A DNA stretch of 64,000 nucleotides, taken from positions 21,694,658-21,758,657 of the forward strand of contig CM069457.1 of NCBI GenBank assembly GCA_035610835.1, read 5' to 3'. The notes below the pieces were generated by a model. The model ran no database searches. It was given only the letters and a program-made list of their open reading frames with translations, and had not been told where the DNA came from. Shown in pieces: positions 34,326-45,568 of this stretch. Both the position numbers and the translations under genes were made by a program. Each line of letters starts with the position of its first letter. Positions within the stretch are counted from its first letter, which is position 1. Source of the DNA: Ophiura sarsii. Taxonomy: Eukaryota > Echinodermata > Ophiuroidea > Amphilepidida > Ophiuridae.

Positions 34326-35988
34326 GTAAGGCAGCAAACATCACACCTATTCTTCGGGCCCAACCGAACCATTTTTTTTTATTTTTAAATTGGAACTGTT
34401 TGAATAAAACATTAATTATAGGTAGATGTTCCGATTGCTGGCCTGATTTTCAACTTGATGTATTCTATTTTACATGAAACATCATCCTTAAAATTGTCGC
34501 ATTCCAAAATTTGAGTTGCAAAACTCCAATGGTTCTTTTTTTAGAAGCTCATGGTCACAAGACATTTGCCCATTGAGTAGTACACAAACTGGTTGGTGGT
34601 TTTAACCACCTTTGGCAGTAATTCACCACATTTTAGCCTATAATTTATAAATGGAACATTTCTGGCCCCTAAGATTTTACAGACATAATGAGAAAAATAC
34701 AGGGTTTCTTCTGATATCAAGTGGAAAAAAAATCATAGCCTCAAAAAGATTGTCGGAACATTTAAACAATTAAAGACAAAATGTAAAATTTGTCGAAATA
34801 ATTCACCAAAATGTTAACGGCAAATTGACCCTACCTGAGAGATCCGTTGGCCCATAGAACAGGGTTTTTTGTGCTTACAAAACTTGTCATATATTTGAAC
34901 AACTGGTTGTACTATCTAATGGGACAACACTTGCATTGTATGACTTCACTCAAGATGTATGAGAGTGTCGTCAGTGTCACGATGCAGTGAAATTCCCTTG
35001 GGCATGCCTGGGGATTTCATATGTCGTGCTGCATGTTGACGCCGCAAGATGACCTGTCTCAAACGCCTATACATCTCAGTGATCAGCAAACTTAGCTAGG
35101 CCAAATCCATGCTCATAATGCAATAGCACAGTGGTCAATTGATAGCCATTTTTTAGGCTGGTCAGGAGGAGGATTGAATACATATATTACATGGTTCAAT
35201 GCTCACATCAAGGGAAGTTACAACATTTTTTTATTCACACAGGTTAATCTGCACCATAAGGCAACAAAGAAAAAACACCTTGCTCTACAGGCAAATGGAC
35301 CTCAGATAGGGGCGGGAGGTTTTTTTGTTAGGTTTTTTTTCCAAAAAAAATTTCAAACAATTTCAACTTTTTCAAAAACATTTTTAACAATTTAAATAAA
35401 ACCCTAAAAAATTGTGAAAAATGCAAACAATTGGCACAATTAAAATTAAAATAAAACACTTTTTTTCACTGTCGCCTAAGGGGGAAATATAAATTGTTAT
35501 TCATTAAAAGATGTGTGTGATATATTTATATCATCAGGTACTGCTATGTTCAGAATGTCATAGTGCATGAGCAATTAAAGTTTTTGCTTGGACATTTTGT
35601 TGCCCGAGTAGGGTGACTTCATTAACAGCGGATGAAATTTGTTGGTTGTTAGGTTGCTTATAGTTGAACCAGCAATGTCTGGCTCTTTGCCCAACAAAGG
35701 ATCATACAAAATGGATAGAAAGCATGCCCCTCAATCACAACTCATGATTGAACAACCAAACAAGTCTCATCATTGTTGATGAAGTCGCCAAATTCGCCGA
35801 CAAGTGGTCAAAAGCGTAAATTAATTAGTTGGCATTGAACTATGAAATTCTGAACATTTGCTTTATCTTGCTAGACGTCCCATACGGAATAAACCGTGTA
35901 CTACAACAACACATTTTAATGGTTATGAGCATGAGCACATCAGTTACGTGACATCTAGCAAGATATTGCCCATTTGCATTATTGAACA
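34326..35988. other. Intron 10, no gene
   Basis: AT-rich, with simple A/T runs near 35320-35470. No exon, RNA gene or bounded element seen. Confidence 0.5.
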
Positions 35989-36551
35989 GACCTAAACCAA
36001 AAGAAGATTTTAAGGATATCCCACAATGCATTGCGGGAGCACCAGTCAACTCAGAATTTTTCACATGATGCATATGTGGAGTTCTTAAGTTTTAGAAATA
36101 AGAAAAAGGAACACTGAAAACCAGGGCACAAACTAATCGAAGGCATTGAAGGCAATTGCCTTCGATGCCCCACCTAGTTGCCTTGATGCCCTCAATTTCT
36201 GGATGTTTTCACTCCATTCAAAAGTACATAATGGCTTTGGATAAAGTTGGTGCCCCTTTCAAATTGCCTTAAATTGCCTGCCCTTTTCATTTCTTATTTT
36301 GAGGCCTGCTGAAAACTGATTTATTAATTGATGTGCCTGCCCTTTTCATTTCTTATTTTGAGGCCTGCTGAAAACTGATTTATTAATTGATGTAAACTAG
36401 AATCTAAGAGCTCCAACGATGAATGAGTTATGATGCCATGATTTTGTGCATGTATCTATGGGAACCAAGACGAATTGGAGACCAGATTAAGAGCATTTCG
36501 CAAAATGGCAATGCATTGTGGTGCCTTTAAAATCTTCTTTATGCTGAACCT
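35989..36551. mobile_element. MITE (AAAGAAGATTTTAA arms) abutting the exon 11 acceptor
   Basis: Arms aaaagaagattttaaggat plus cacaatgcattgcg on the left and gcaatgcattgtggtgcctt plus taaaatcttcttta on the right are inverted. A sister copy lies at about 52391-52837 with the same middle (ttttagaaataagaaaaagg, catgattttgtgcatgt). Inside is a near-perfect 64-bp direct duplication (about 36270-36396; unit includes gcccttttcatttcttattt). Confidence 0.85.
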
Positions 36552-36567
36552 ATTCTCTTGTCATCAG

Positions 36568-36752
36568 GTACAGTTTATAACCAAGACATGGACGATGAGG
36601 TAGTGTCAGTGGTTCCTAAACCAACACCGGCGGCTAAACCAGCCCCGGCAGCTAAACCAAAGAAACTGAAGCCAGTTAAGATCGATAGTTTGGCGGCGTA
36701 CATCGCCAAGCAGCAGGCTAATAATTCGGAAGGATTCAGAGCAGAATTTGAA
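36568..36752 (+). CDS. RPTP exon 11: juxtamembrane linker into the D1 N-terminus
   Basis: 185 bases, phase 1 to 0; acceptor ttgtcatcag and donor gtgagt. It starts with an acidic TVYNQDMDDEVV stretch, followed by a P-T-P-A-A-K-P Pro/Ala/Lys repeat. It ends with SLAAYIAKQQANN and EGFRAEFE, the helical wedge segment that precedes receptor PTP D1 domains (F-x-x-E-F/Y-E). The acceptor lies about 17 bases after the end of a MITE. Confidence 0.88.
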
Positions 36753-36794
36753 GTGAGTTTAGTGTATAAATGCCTCAAAAAAAGTTAGGAAATG

Positions 36795-37600
36795 TTTTTC
36801 TTGATATATTCATATTGTGTAACATATCGATGGAAAGCTGATGTGTTTCTTTCCCAATAATTCCCACATTTTGTAGCAATTACTTGTTTCAGTGCTCAGC
36901 CACTTACTTTAGTATGTGGGGAGGTCTCAATAAAAATATGCCAAGTTCACCACTGAAAGTGTACATAGTTGACAGCTACAATAACAGTGTGTGCTCTATT
37001 GCCTTTTAAGGACAAAATAGTAGTGAGTTTGGCACATTGATTGAGACCTCTCCATATGTGACTCAACATGAGTAAATGAGGCGGGATGCAGCAGTAGCTA
37101 ATTTGATTTAAGAGCACAAATGTGGGACAAGGTCAAAATAAGTCAAATTCAGAACAAGTCTTATTTCTGATCTTTGATACATCTTGAATCTTACCAAAGA
37201 CTCAAATTCATGAAAATATATTTTTTTAGGTATTAAATTTTCATTTACTCTATTGATTTGTTAACAAAACCAAAACTTTAATTGCCCATACCTTAGCAAT
37301 TTGTATTTGATGTTTTGAGACAAAGTGATATTCAATCATCTGTAACTTTGGTTTGGAATGTGATATGACATTGACTTTGGTACCAAAATGTCCCTTAACA
37401 TATACATATTATCATGATATCAATAACTCAATATTCGTATTTCCCTCATTTGTGCCTCATTTACTTGCGTTGGGTCACATATTTTTAAGCAAGTGGCTGA
37501 GCACTGAAACAAGTGATTGCTACTAATTTGGTATCATTGGAAATATAAATACGTCAACTTTCATTTCTATGAATATATAAAGAAATATACAAAAGATTGA
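36795..37600. mobile_element. Long foldback repeat in intron 11
   Basis: atatcgatggaaagctgatg and gtttcagtgctcagccactt on the left mirror aagcaagtggctgagcactg and catttctatgaatatataaa on the right. The inner part (acaaagtgatattcaatcat, tatcatgatatcaataactc) recurs at 55970-56340. Confidence 0.75.
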
Positions 37601-38175
37601 AAACACAATCCAAACTTTTTTGAGGGGCTTATATATTCTATCCACATTTACTGTACATGTTTTAATGGCCTACCCTAAAACCTATCAATTACTGTGTTCA
37701 GTGTTGTAGCTAGATTTTTCATATTGGGTGGGGCAAGAAATAAATGTGATCTGATACCAATTGATTGTTTTTGCTATTTTACACTCATTTTGCCATGATT
37801 GAGGTACATTTTGGCGTTTAACAAGCTTTTAAAAAACCAAAATTATTTTTTCGCACATAACGCACGGCAGAATTGCTATCTTTGTACTTAGAGAAATATT
37901 TGGGTTTTATCTCTACGTGCGCAAAAGTAATCCAAGCGTACGTGAGTAATTATGGCCACACACACACGGTTTTGCTGCACGCACGTTTTACGCTTATGAT
38001 GCTCATGCGCTTGTTGCCTTCAGTGCGCCCGCGTCCTTCTGTATTCATTTGCTGCTGTAAAGGCTTCCCTAATCAAAACAATATAGTAGTGACTATACAG
38101 GCCTAGGTGTATCGAAATAAAGGAAACCCCAGGTGAATCACCAATTAAAGGAAAACTGCAGAGTTTTTGATAAAA

Positions 38176-38539
38176 TGTGATGCGATCTGTGAAAACCCGT
38201 TGGATGTCGCAAAATGTGAGCTAGGGATTATGAATAAAATGTTTTTAAAAAAAATTGTTTTAATTTTTAAAGATTTGTTTAGAAAATTAATTTCCAATAC
38301 TATATATGTTATCATCTTTTATGAAATTTCACCTTCAAAAACTAACTTAAGTCACTTTTCTAATTAACTTTATAATGTTGTTCTATAGCTTTTTATGACA
38401 TCACAATCATCATTTTTGTAGTGATCGCAGAAAAATGATCAAAACAGTTCTGTAATCAGCACAGTAGCTTTCTTATGATATAAATATCTCCAATATGAAA
38501 AATCCCACCATGTGGCGGGCTTTCACAGATCGCATCACA
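38176..38539. mobile_element. Foldback MITE (TGTGATGCGATCTGTGAAA)
   Basis: Left tgtgatgcgatctgtgaaaa and right tttcacagatcgcatcaca arms are inverted about 360 bp apart. Confidence 0.75.
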
Positions 38540-38595
38540 ATTGTGATGTGTCCTATGAACAGGATTCTAGCTACGGTGGGCGGCACTGGGCGGGT

Positions 38596-38622
38596 CCCCC
38601 CCCCCCCCCCCCCCCCCCCCCC
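38596..38622. repeat. Poly-C run
   Basis: 27 consecutive C bases; proline runs in overlapping frames come only from this tract. Confidence 0.95.
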
Positions 38623-39026
38623 GGCACTGACAATATCTGCCCTGGACTTGGGGTCAAAATGGGCTGGGCGCCCGGCGCTCTAAAAAAAAATTAAAAATGG
38701 TTGATTTTTTAACAATTTGTGGATAAAATCATTAAACTGCCTCATAAAAAGAAATTATGTGGCAGGAACCCTCAAAGTGCATTAAAAAACCCTAAAAAGA
38801 CATTAAGAAGGCCCTCTGGATCCCATGCATGCCATGATCCACTGCACTCAAATCGCTACACTTTCTCTGCTCGCCATCAGTAAATTTACCCGGCACTAAA
38901 ATGATCCTGGCTAGAACCCTGCCTATGAAAGAACATGATGGGTTTTTCTGATGACACCCTGGCCACGAAAGCATTGTCACGGTTGAATGAATAATAATGC
39001 ATTGTTTATTTTGTTTAACTGTATAG

Positions 39027-39114
39027 GGTATTCCTATCGGTCAAGAGCATCCATGGGAGGTATCTCAGAAGAAAGCTAATGAGAAAAAGAATCGCTACAT
39101 GAACATCGCTGCAT
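39027..39114 (+). CDS. RPTP exon 12: D1 KNRY region
   Basis: 88 bases, phase 0 to 1; acceptor aactgtatag and donor gtaagt. It encodes GIPIGQEHPWEVSQKKANEK followed by K-N-R-Y-M-N-I-A-A. K-N-R-Y is the first conserved PTP motif and leads to the phosphotyrosine-recognition loop. The P-W-E and A-N-x-x-K-N-R-Y spacing is typical of R2-type receptor phosphatases. Confidence 0.92.
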
Positions 39115-39739
39115 GTAAGTATAGGGGCAATAATTACCCAGTTGTTGTTTTTATTTCCTTTATTTCTCTTATTTTTAAAAACATAAAAACATTTTTGAAA
39201 ATTCTTCTTTCTTCATACACATCTTTTGAAAGTTTCCCCCAAAACTGAAGATTTTTAAAAACAAAATCATATTTTTTCCTGTAAAATTTGTTATTTTGAA
39301 ATATTAAAATAAAACTCCTGACTACTCGGCCAACCAACCTTACTCGAAAGGTTCATCCCGTAGGATGGATTTTGTTCTTTGACTTTGCTTTACCCAAAGT
39401 TTGAGTATGTCTTCAGCAGAAAAATCTAGGCATAGGTGTTGGTATTTCAACATGAGACGAGATGGAGTATTTACTTTGAAAAGAAGGCTTCAAATGCTGG
39501 TTGAGGCCTAAAATTGAAAAATAGTTAATGCCTTGATAACCCTTGTGCACAAAGAAATAGCATACTTTACTTTTGTAATGACCATGCATCTTGACCAGTC
39601 GGTGTCCATTTAGGACATTTCATCTCTGCCAAAACTGTAGGGCAGAAAATGAAATGGTTTGTATTCATGGTGGTTATATTTGATGTTGTAATATACATCT
39701 AGATTGAGAATGAAATCAGTCCTCCACTTTTTATCCCCC

Positions 39740-40430
39740 TTGTTTGTAAAACCAGAAGGGGATTTTGTCATAATGTCAATGTGCGGGTTTGTGTATGTGT
39801 GTAGGGTGGGTGTGGGGGGGGGGGGGGAGGTGTGTCGGGGTGTGCCTTTCATGGTTAGCCTTTTTTCTGAATGCTGTATCTTTTGAACGGATGGACGGAT
39901 TGATTTCAGACCTTCAGCGATAGGTAGGCTATAGTCAAAAGCTGTGGCTGCTTTTTTTTTGGGGGGGTGTAATTTGCATAGGTCATCTGAGGTCAAAGGT
40001 CATCCAGAGGTCAAATCATAAAAGTTGCCCGATTGACATCAAACTTGGAGAAAAGAAATATGAAAACTGGGTGTACATTTGTTTGCGTCTAATTTGCAGA
40101 GGTCATCTGAGGTCAAAGGTCATCCAGGGGTCAAATCGTAAAAGTTGCCCGATTGACTTCAAACTTGGAGAAAAGAAACATGAATACCGGGTGAACATGT
40201 CTTAAATAAATTAGAAGTCATCCAAGGTCATCTGCAGAGGTCAAAGGTTATCCAGGGGTCAAATCGTAAAAGTTGCCCGATTGACGTCAAACTTTGAGAC
40301 AAGAAACATGAACACCGGGGGAACATGTCTAAAATAAATTAGAAGTCATCCAAGGTCAAAGGTCATCCAGAGGTCAAATCGTAAAAGTTGCCCGATTGAT
40401 GTCAAACTTTGAGACAAGAAACATGAACAT
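39740..40430. repeat. Second copy of the AGGTCA-rich dispersed repeat
   Basis: It starts aaaaccagaaggggattttg like the 4530 copy, keeps the ccttcagcgataggtaggc phrase, and has three to four tandem units. At 39980-40013 four AGGTCA half-sites are spaced 4, 1 and 5 bases apart. Confidence 0.85.
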
Positions 40431-40594
40431 AGACATATCCCTCAGACCATGTTGTTTGTACAGACCAATGCAACTTTGTCCCATGTAATCCAGTCATGTT
40501 AGTGATGCTATCTTCAGTAGATAGCAATGTGTGGTCTGCCTTTGAAGCCCAAAACATCAACAATCCTCATAACCTTGCCATGATTGCACAATTA

Positions 40595-40873
40595 GGCCAA
40601 ACAAAGAAGAAAGTCTGTCTCAGAAACATTTTGCAAATAAGCTAAATTGTTTTTAGAAAATAGGCTATGAGGTTTGCAATTTTTTTGTGCTAAATCCAAG
40701 CTTATAGAGAACTTTTTTAACCTTTTTGTTTTTAAAAATCCCAACAAAAAAAATCCAAAAAAAAAAAAATGTAAAAAATGTTTTTTTCGCCCTCAGCGCA
40801 TGACCTACTCGCCGTACCTTATTTCACATACCAATGCGGGCGGGCTTCTGAGACAGACCTTCTTTGTTTGGCC
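40595..40873. mobile_element. Harbinger-like MITE (GGCCAAACAAAGAA), TSD TTA
   Basis: Left ggccaaacaaagaagaaagt and right ttctttgtttggcc arms are inverted. TTA duplications lie at 40592-40594 and 40874-40876. GGCC termini and the TWA duplication match the nested MITE at 14247. Confidence 0.85.
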
Positions 40874-41297
40874 TTAGAACAACATAAGTTACTGATGGTA
40901 TTCATGTGTGGTAGACTGTGTTATAAATCAGTTCATTGATTCTTTGATCAGTTCAAACAATTATCCCACACGTACTACACGATTTGGTGCATAACTGCAA
41001 CAGCTACAAAGTGCAAGGGTGTCCGATGAGGTTATTAAAACACTGCACATTGTGATGAATGTGAGTGTAACATGCACACTATGGTCTGGAAATTATTGAA
41101 GTGATTATTTTATATCATGACGAGCTAAATCGGGCAATGTTTGTGTTTCTCATTTAAGTTTGACTTTGTAAGAAAAAAGCTGTCTCAGCTTTCCAAATAA
41201 TAATTTTGTTATCGAACATATTTTTGAAAAATCTGTACCTTTATACTTATATCCTTGCCTAAGTTACTATCTAATCCATGACTTGTTTCCACTATAG

Positions 41298-41374
41298 ATG
41301 ACCATTCCCGTGTGATTTTGGAGGAATTGGAAGGTATGCCCCACTCTGACTACATCAACTCTAATTATGTCAAG
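41298..41374 (+). CDS. RPTP exon 13: D1 pTyr-recognition loop
   Basis: 77 bases, phase 1 to 0; acceptor ttccactatag and donor gtatgt. It encodes YDHSRVILEELEGMPHSDYI then NSNYVK. The Y-D-H-S-R-V and D-Y-I-N motifs are canonical. The usual D-Y-I-N-A-x-x reads D-Y-I-N-S here, a conservative Ala-to-Ser change. Confidence 0.92.
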
Positions 41375-42761
41375 GTATGTTAATCACTTATTGTTATAAA
41401 AAGATTCATCAGGATTGGTAGCATAAGAGAGAGAGAGCTTAATTGTATCTAATACAATTTCCACTTACTTTGATTGTGGACGTCTCGGCAAACGGTACTG
41501 TTGCCTTTATCAAATGATTGGTAGTGAGTGATCAAGTACTGCTACCAATGCTATGTGGTTGCTTAGCGACGACTCTGGAGCCTGGTGGTTTCAGTCAACA
41601 TTAACTTTGGGTACGCATGATAGTTCAAAAAATCACGAAAAAGGGGGTTTTCCGTGCCATGTCCGGACATTCAGCAGATATTTGAAAAACAAAAATAATA
41701 AGATGGCTTCTTTTCACTATTGTAGGTTTTTTTACTCGCCCTGTATTTCTGAATATAAAGACATTCATGACCATTTGAAGCAAAACATGCATATTTCACC
41801 GAAAAGTTGTGCTCTTGCAGGGAAATTTGCTTTTTATCAGGTCTAATCTTCAATCCCTATATGCAATGTTGCATGTACAGAGGTTGGTTTAATGTAAATA
41901 AGTTATTTGAGGGTACTTTGGATATACGTTTCAAACACAATGTCATATATCAATTGATCACAGCTGTTTTTCTCATTCATAATTTAGTGTGTCCAGTACT
42001 GCCAACCTTTCCTGATTTCGCAGAGGTATTCCTGAAAATAGATTGGTATTGCAGTGATACAATGAATTATCAACCTACCCGATTTCTGTAATTTGTTGCT
42101 TATTGAATTCTTTGTAATTTTTAATATCTTCCTGATTCCTTTACCAAATATTCCTGATTATAAGATAGTGATTTTGGTACAGTGTAGCTCTAACTGTTAT
42201 CTTTGTTTTACAAAAAAAACATACTTTCCTTCAAAACAAACCTTACAAATTCTTTCATTTGTTTTTCACTGTAACAAATCAAACAGCGTGCTAGAGAAAC
42301 TGTTCCTGGTAACTAATCACCAGTGGTTATCTGCAAGATCAGTTAAACTAGGTCATTGATCTATCTAGCACAACAAACACCACATGATCTACAATCAAGG
42401 AAAATAATAGTTGGCACACTTGACGCAACTCATTGCAACTATCCCTGTGCTCGCAATTGAGATCACACTTGGGACATAGCACTGTTTAATAGGAAGCAAA
42501 AGTCTCCCCCTTTCTTATATCCTTCCCCATCCCCCATCAATCAATGTTGGGGGAACTGCCAAGGCTTCTGATAATATGACTCGGATCAACATTGCCTCCG
42601 GGGAGAGGGGCGTTTTTTTTCTCCGTAATTAGGACAAAGTGTGCCAACCTTTTTTTCCTTGATTGTAGCTAGTAAATGCTACCTGTTTTGTTCCAATTAA
42701 AATGCAAATGCATGATATCATATATTTAATAAATGTCTTCTGTTATTTTATATACATTCAG
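41375..42761. other. Intron 13, no gene
   Basis: Several short open frames without family resemblance or splice context. Nothing else recognised. Confidence 0.5.
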
Positions 42762-42795
42762 GGCTACAAAGACAAACTGTACATCGCCAGTCAAG
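42762..42795 (+). CDS. RPTP exon 14: D1 micro-exon (Y-I-A-S-Q-G)
   Basis: Only 34 bases, phase 0 to 1; acceptor tatacattcag and donor gtaagc. It encodes GYKDKLYIASQ, with the final G of the Y-I-A-x-Q-G-P motif split with the next exon. Very short exons at this point of the PTP fold are usual in receptor phosphatase genes. Confidence 0.9.
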
Positions 42796-43478
42796 GTAAG
42801 CCATTGGTTTTTATTCGCATTAGCCCCAGATCAGCCCTATCCCAACCCCACCTCACCCCAGTTCCAACTCACCTCCAGCCCCAGTTCCAACTAACCTCCA
42901 GCCCCACCTCACCCACCCTACCCTAAAAGTGCAGCTCTTAAATTTTTGTTTTTCCCCTTAATTAAGTTGGATACGATTACTTTTTACAAGTTGCAATTTG
43001 TATTAGCATAAACTCAAATCAGGAATATTTCTCTCACAGAAACCTTGGTGCAAATTGCGAGGCAAAACAGGAACTGTTGAGAACTGCGCGTGTTTGTGGT
43101 TGATGAGGGGTGCAAAAGGAAGCTGTAGTGTATGTTTGTTATTAACATCAGTCTTTTTTTTCCTGTTAGCCTATCTCTAATATAAGAATACAAGCCAGAA
43201 TCAAAATGCACAGACTTTTTTTAAATTTCATTTATAATTATCATATTTTACCTCACACAAAAAAGTCGTGACTTACAGCAACTCTACTCTCAAACATTGT
43301 ATAATATTGAAAACAGGTTAAATATAAATATAAAGAAATACTGATTTTTATGTTGTTCTTCCACATTGTGGAGTACATTTTTCTTAATGAAGAAATATAA
43401 CAAAAAGTGTTTTTGGTTTGGATTTCTACACACTTCAATTTGAAGTGACTCAGTGGTAGAAAGTGTTAATTGTGTTAA

Positions 43479-43718
43479 CACTTTCCATGCGGCAATCGTC
43501 TGCAGACGACATTTCAAAATTGCACAAAATGTTTCAAAAATGTCACAATTATTGAATTCCATCACCATATTTGGAATCACCATGAGAAATGCATTGAAAG
43601 AAGTACAAACATGCCTAATATTGGGTCAGTAATCCTTAAGATAGACTTTGGAAATTGGGAAAGGTTTATGAAAAATCTGTTTTGTATAATGGTAAAATTA
43701 ATAGCCGTGTGGAAAGCT
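43479..43718. mobile_element. TTAA-type MITE (CTTTCCACGCGGC arms), copy 1
   Basis: Left ctttccatgcggcaatcgtc and right gccgtgtggaaag arms are inverted. TTAA precedes the left end (43475-43478), but the right target has decayed. The interior phrase accatatttggaatcaccat is shared with the copy at 63072-63308. Confidence 0.8.
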
Positions 43719-43943
43719 GTCCATCTATGTACTTTAATTGCCCATACAAATGAAAAAGTTGGAAATATAAATCTGAATCAGGGGGATATTTTTTCCCTGA
43801 TAGAAAAGGTGTCATCCACCTCCACAAAATCATACCGTTGGCCTAAACTTGCAGTGAATGACCATCTAGTGTCCTTATGCAAATTAAGCACTATTGAAAT
43901 AAAGTATTTAATTAGTGACCTATATTTTGTCTATATTGTCCAG

Positions 43944-44041
43944 GTCCCAACAAAGGAGCAATGGGAGATATCTGGCGTATGGCATGGGAACAGAACACCA
44001 CTAAGATTGTCATGCTTACTAATATGGTAGAAGGTGGAAAG
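43944..44041 (+). CDS. RPTP exon 15: D1 core (W-R-M-x-W-E)
   Basis: 98 bases, phase 1 to 0; acceptor attgtccag and donor gtaaga. It encodes [17 protein letters not shown] and [15 protein letters not shown], the conserved helix and central strand of the PTP fold (usual D-F-W-R-M-x-W-E reads D-I-W-R-M-A-W-E). Part of the exon is duplicated 158 bases downstream. Confidence 0.92.
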
Positions 44042-44111
44042 GTAAGATATGGTGGATCAAAATCACAAAGTCTGATGACCTTTGACCCTTGTTATGAAAG
44101 TAGGTCACCAT

Positions 44112-44181
44112 AGGAGCAATGGGTGATATCTGGCGTATGGCATGGGAACAGAATACCACTAAAGATTATCACGCTTACTTA
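44112..44181 (+). repeat. Partial duplicate of exon 15
   Basis: aggagcaatgggtgatatct, ggcgtatggcatgggaacag and accactaaagattatc repeat exon 15 from 43954 with a 158-bp offset and about 90% identity. An extra A shifts the frame. The copy stops at 44181, where tacagggtgacccag (a mariner-like end) begins. Confidence 0.9.
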
Positions 44182-45200
44182 TACAGGGTGACCCAGAAAA
44201 TGTTGAACCCAAAAATCACAAACAAAAAAATAATTAAAAATGAAAATAAATAAATATGGCATTCTGTTTTCAACAGTTATGTGAACAATTTATTCAGCTT
44301 TCTGGAGAACTTTAGATCATGTAAATTGGCCTTACCAAACTAAAGATACAGTCTCTTATATAATAAAAATATTGATTTACATAATAATTATAAGTCCCCA
44401 AGTTTGCTGTGTGTGCTATTTCCCGAAATGGTAGTTTTTTCCACCTGGGGTAGTTGTTGTTGCGTATTGGGGAAGAAAGGTCAGGAGGATAAAACATGAT
44501 GATAATAGCATGACGTTGGAGATCAAATCTGGGTCATTCCGATGGGAAACCAAGTCCAAGAATACTCAGCCATGGCTCCTGAGAACATTTTTTTTGTGAC
44601 CATGTACAGCCTTTCAGAATCATGCATATAGGGTTTGCCCTGTTATTTTGTAGTACTGAGGAGCATTATTGTGCATTGACTTATGCATCTGTAATGATTC
44701 ATAATTTATATGTGATGCAGCACATAGGGGGGATTTTATAGGTGACGTCAATTTTGAGTTTATTATGAGTGCTCTCAGAGCATTTCTATACCAAATTGTG
44801 ATGTGATCAAGCAAAATTAGTCGCATGTTGGCAGTTTTGAATTTTGATATTTGTCCATCAGGTGAAAATGCTACAGTATGGTCCAAACCCCACTAAAATC
44901 AAACTACTAGTTTTACTAGTTTTTAAGTTACAAACAGTTTAGCAACTGAGAAAACCAAAGTAAAACATAAGAATTTGTCACTTCTTTTTACCTGTAACTC
45001 AAAATCAATATTCCCGACATACGATTCATTCCGCTTGATCGCGTCACAACTTATTAGAATTGATCAAAGGTTATTACGATTTTACAAGTAAAAATGACTC
45101 CTAAATTCATATTATTTTCTTTATTTGTGTCTGTCTATTTTCATCTATCATCTTGAAAAACACACAGCTGCAGACCTTCATTTTGTTTGGCCTTACTTAA
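44182..45200. other. Intron 15 remainder
   Basis: It begins with a mariner-like end tacagggtgacccagaaaat. A half copy of the TGTGACGCGATCAAG MITE lies near 45015-45050. No gene. Confidence 0.5.
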
Positions 45201-45406
45201 CCCCCTGGGGTCTACCTGTCTATCTAACAGCGCTTCTGATTGGTTAATTACAAGATATACTCATTTGAATAACCAATTACGATACAGCTTTTAAACTATT
45301 TCACCTCGATCTTTATCAGGGATACAATTATTTAAACAATGTCTCTGATTGGAGCAATAAATGATGTATCCATCTTTCTGACCAATCGGCCGGTAGTTCT
45401 CAGGGG
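45201..45406. mobile_element. TTAA-flanked MITE just upstream of exon 16
   Basis: TTAA lies at 45197-45200 and 45407-45410. Termini ccccctggggtctacc and ccggtagttctcagggg are inverted. The interior has paired ctgattgg/ccaatcgg phrases. Confidence 0.78.
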
Positions 45407-45442
45407 TTAAAATCAGATTTTTATTGTTTTAACATTTCACAG

Positions 45443-45568
45443 AGAAAGTGTGAGAAGTACTGGCCGGATACCGCAAAGGAACCATTCATCTCCGCACCAA
45501 TCACAGTCCGACACAAGAAAACCCACGAGTATGCAGACTACGCTGTCAGAGATTTCGTCCTTCAAAAG
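45443..45568 (+). CDS. RPTP exon 16: D1 K-C-x-x-Y-W-P region
   Basis: 126 bases, phase 0-0; acceptor acatttcacag and donor gtataa. It encodes RKCEKYWPDTAKEPF, then ITVRHKKTHEYADYAVRDF and VLQK. K-C-x-x-Y-W-P is a hallmark of classical PTP domains. The 42-codon exon is symmetric, but skipping it would remove core strands. A small TTAA-flanked MITE ends 32 bases upstream of the acceptor. Confidence 0.92.

Noticed and set aside
38495..38694. Frames with poly-proline
   Set aside because: Produced by the 27-base C run; no splice or start context.
43611..44030. Open frame starting M-P-N-I-G-S-V-I-L, similar to a minus-strand frame at 62920-63177
   Set aside because: Both lie mostly in two copies of the same TTAA MITE and are not conserved beyond it.
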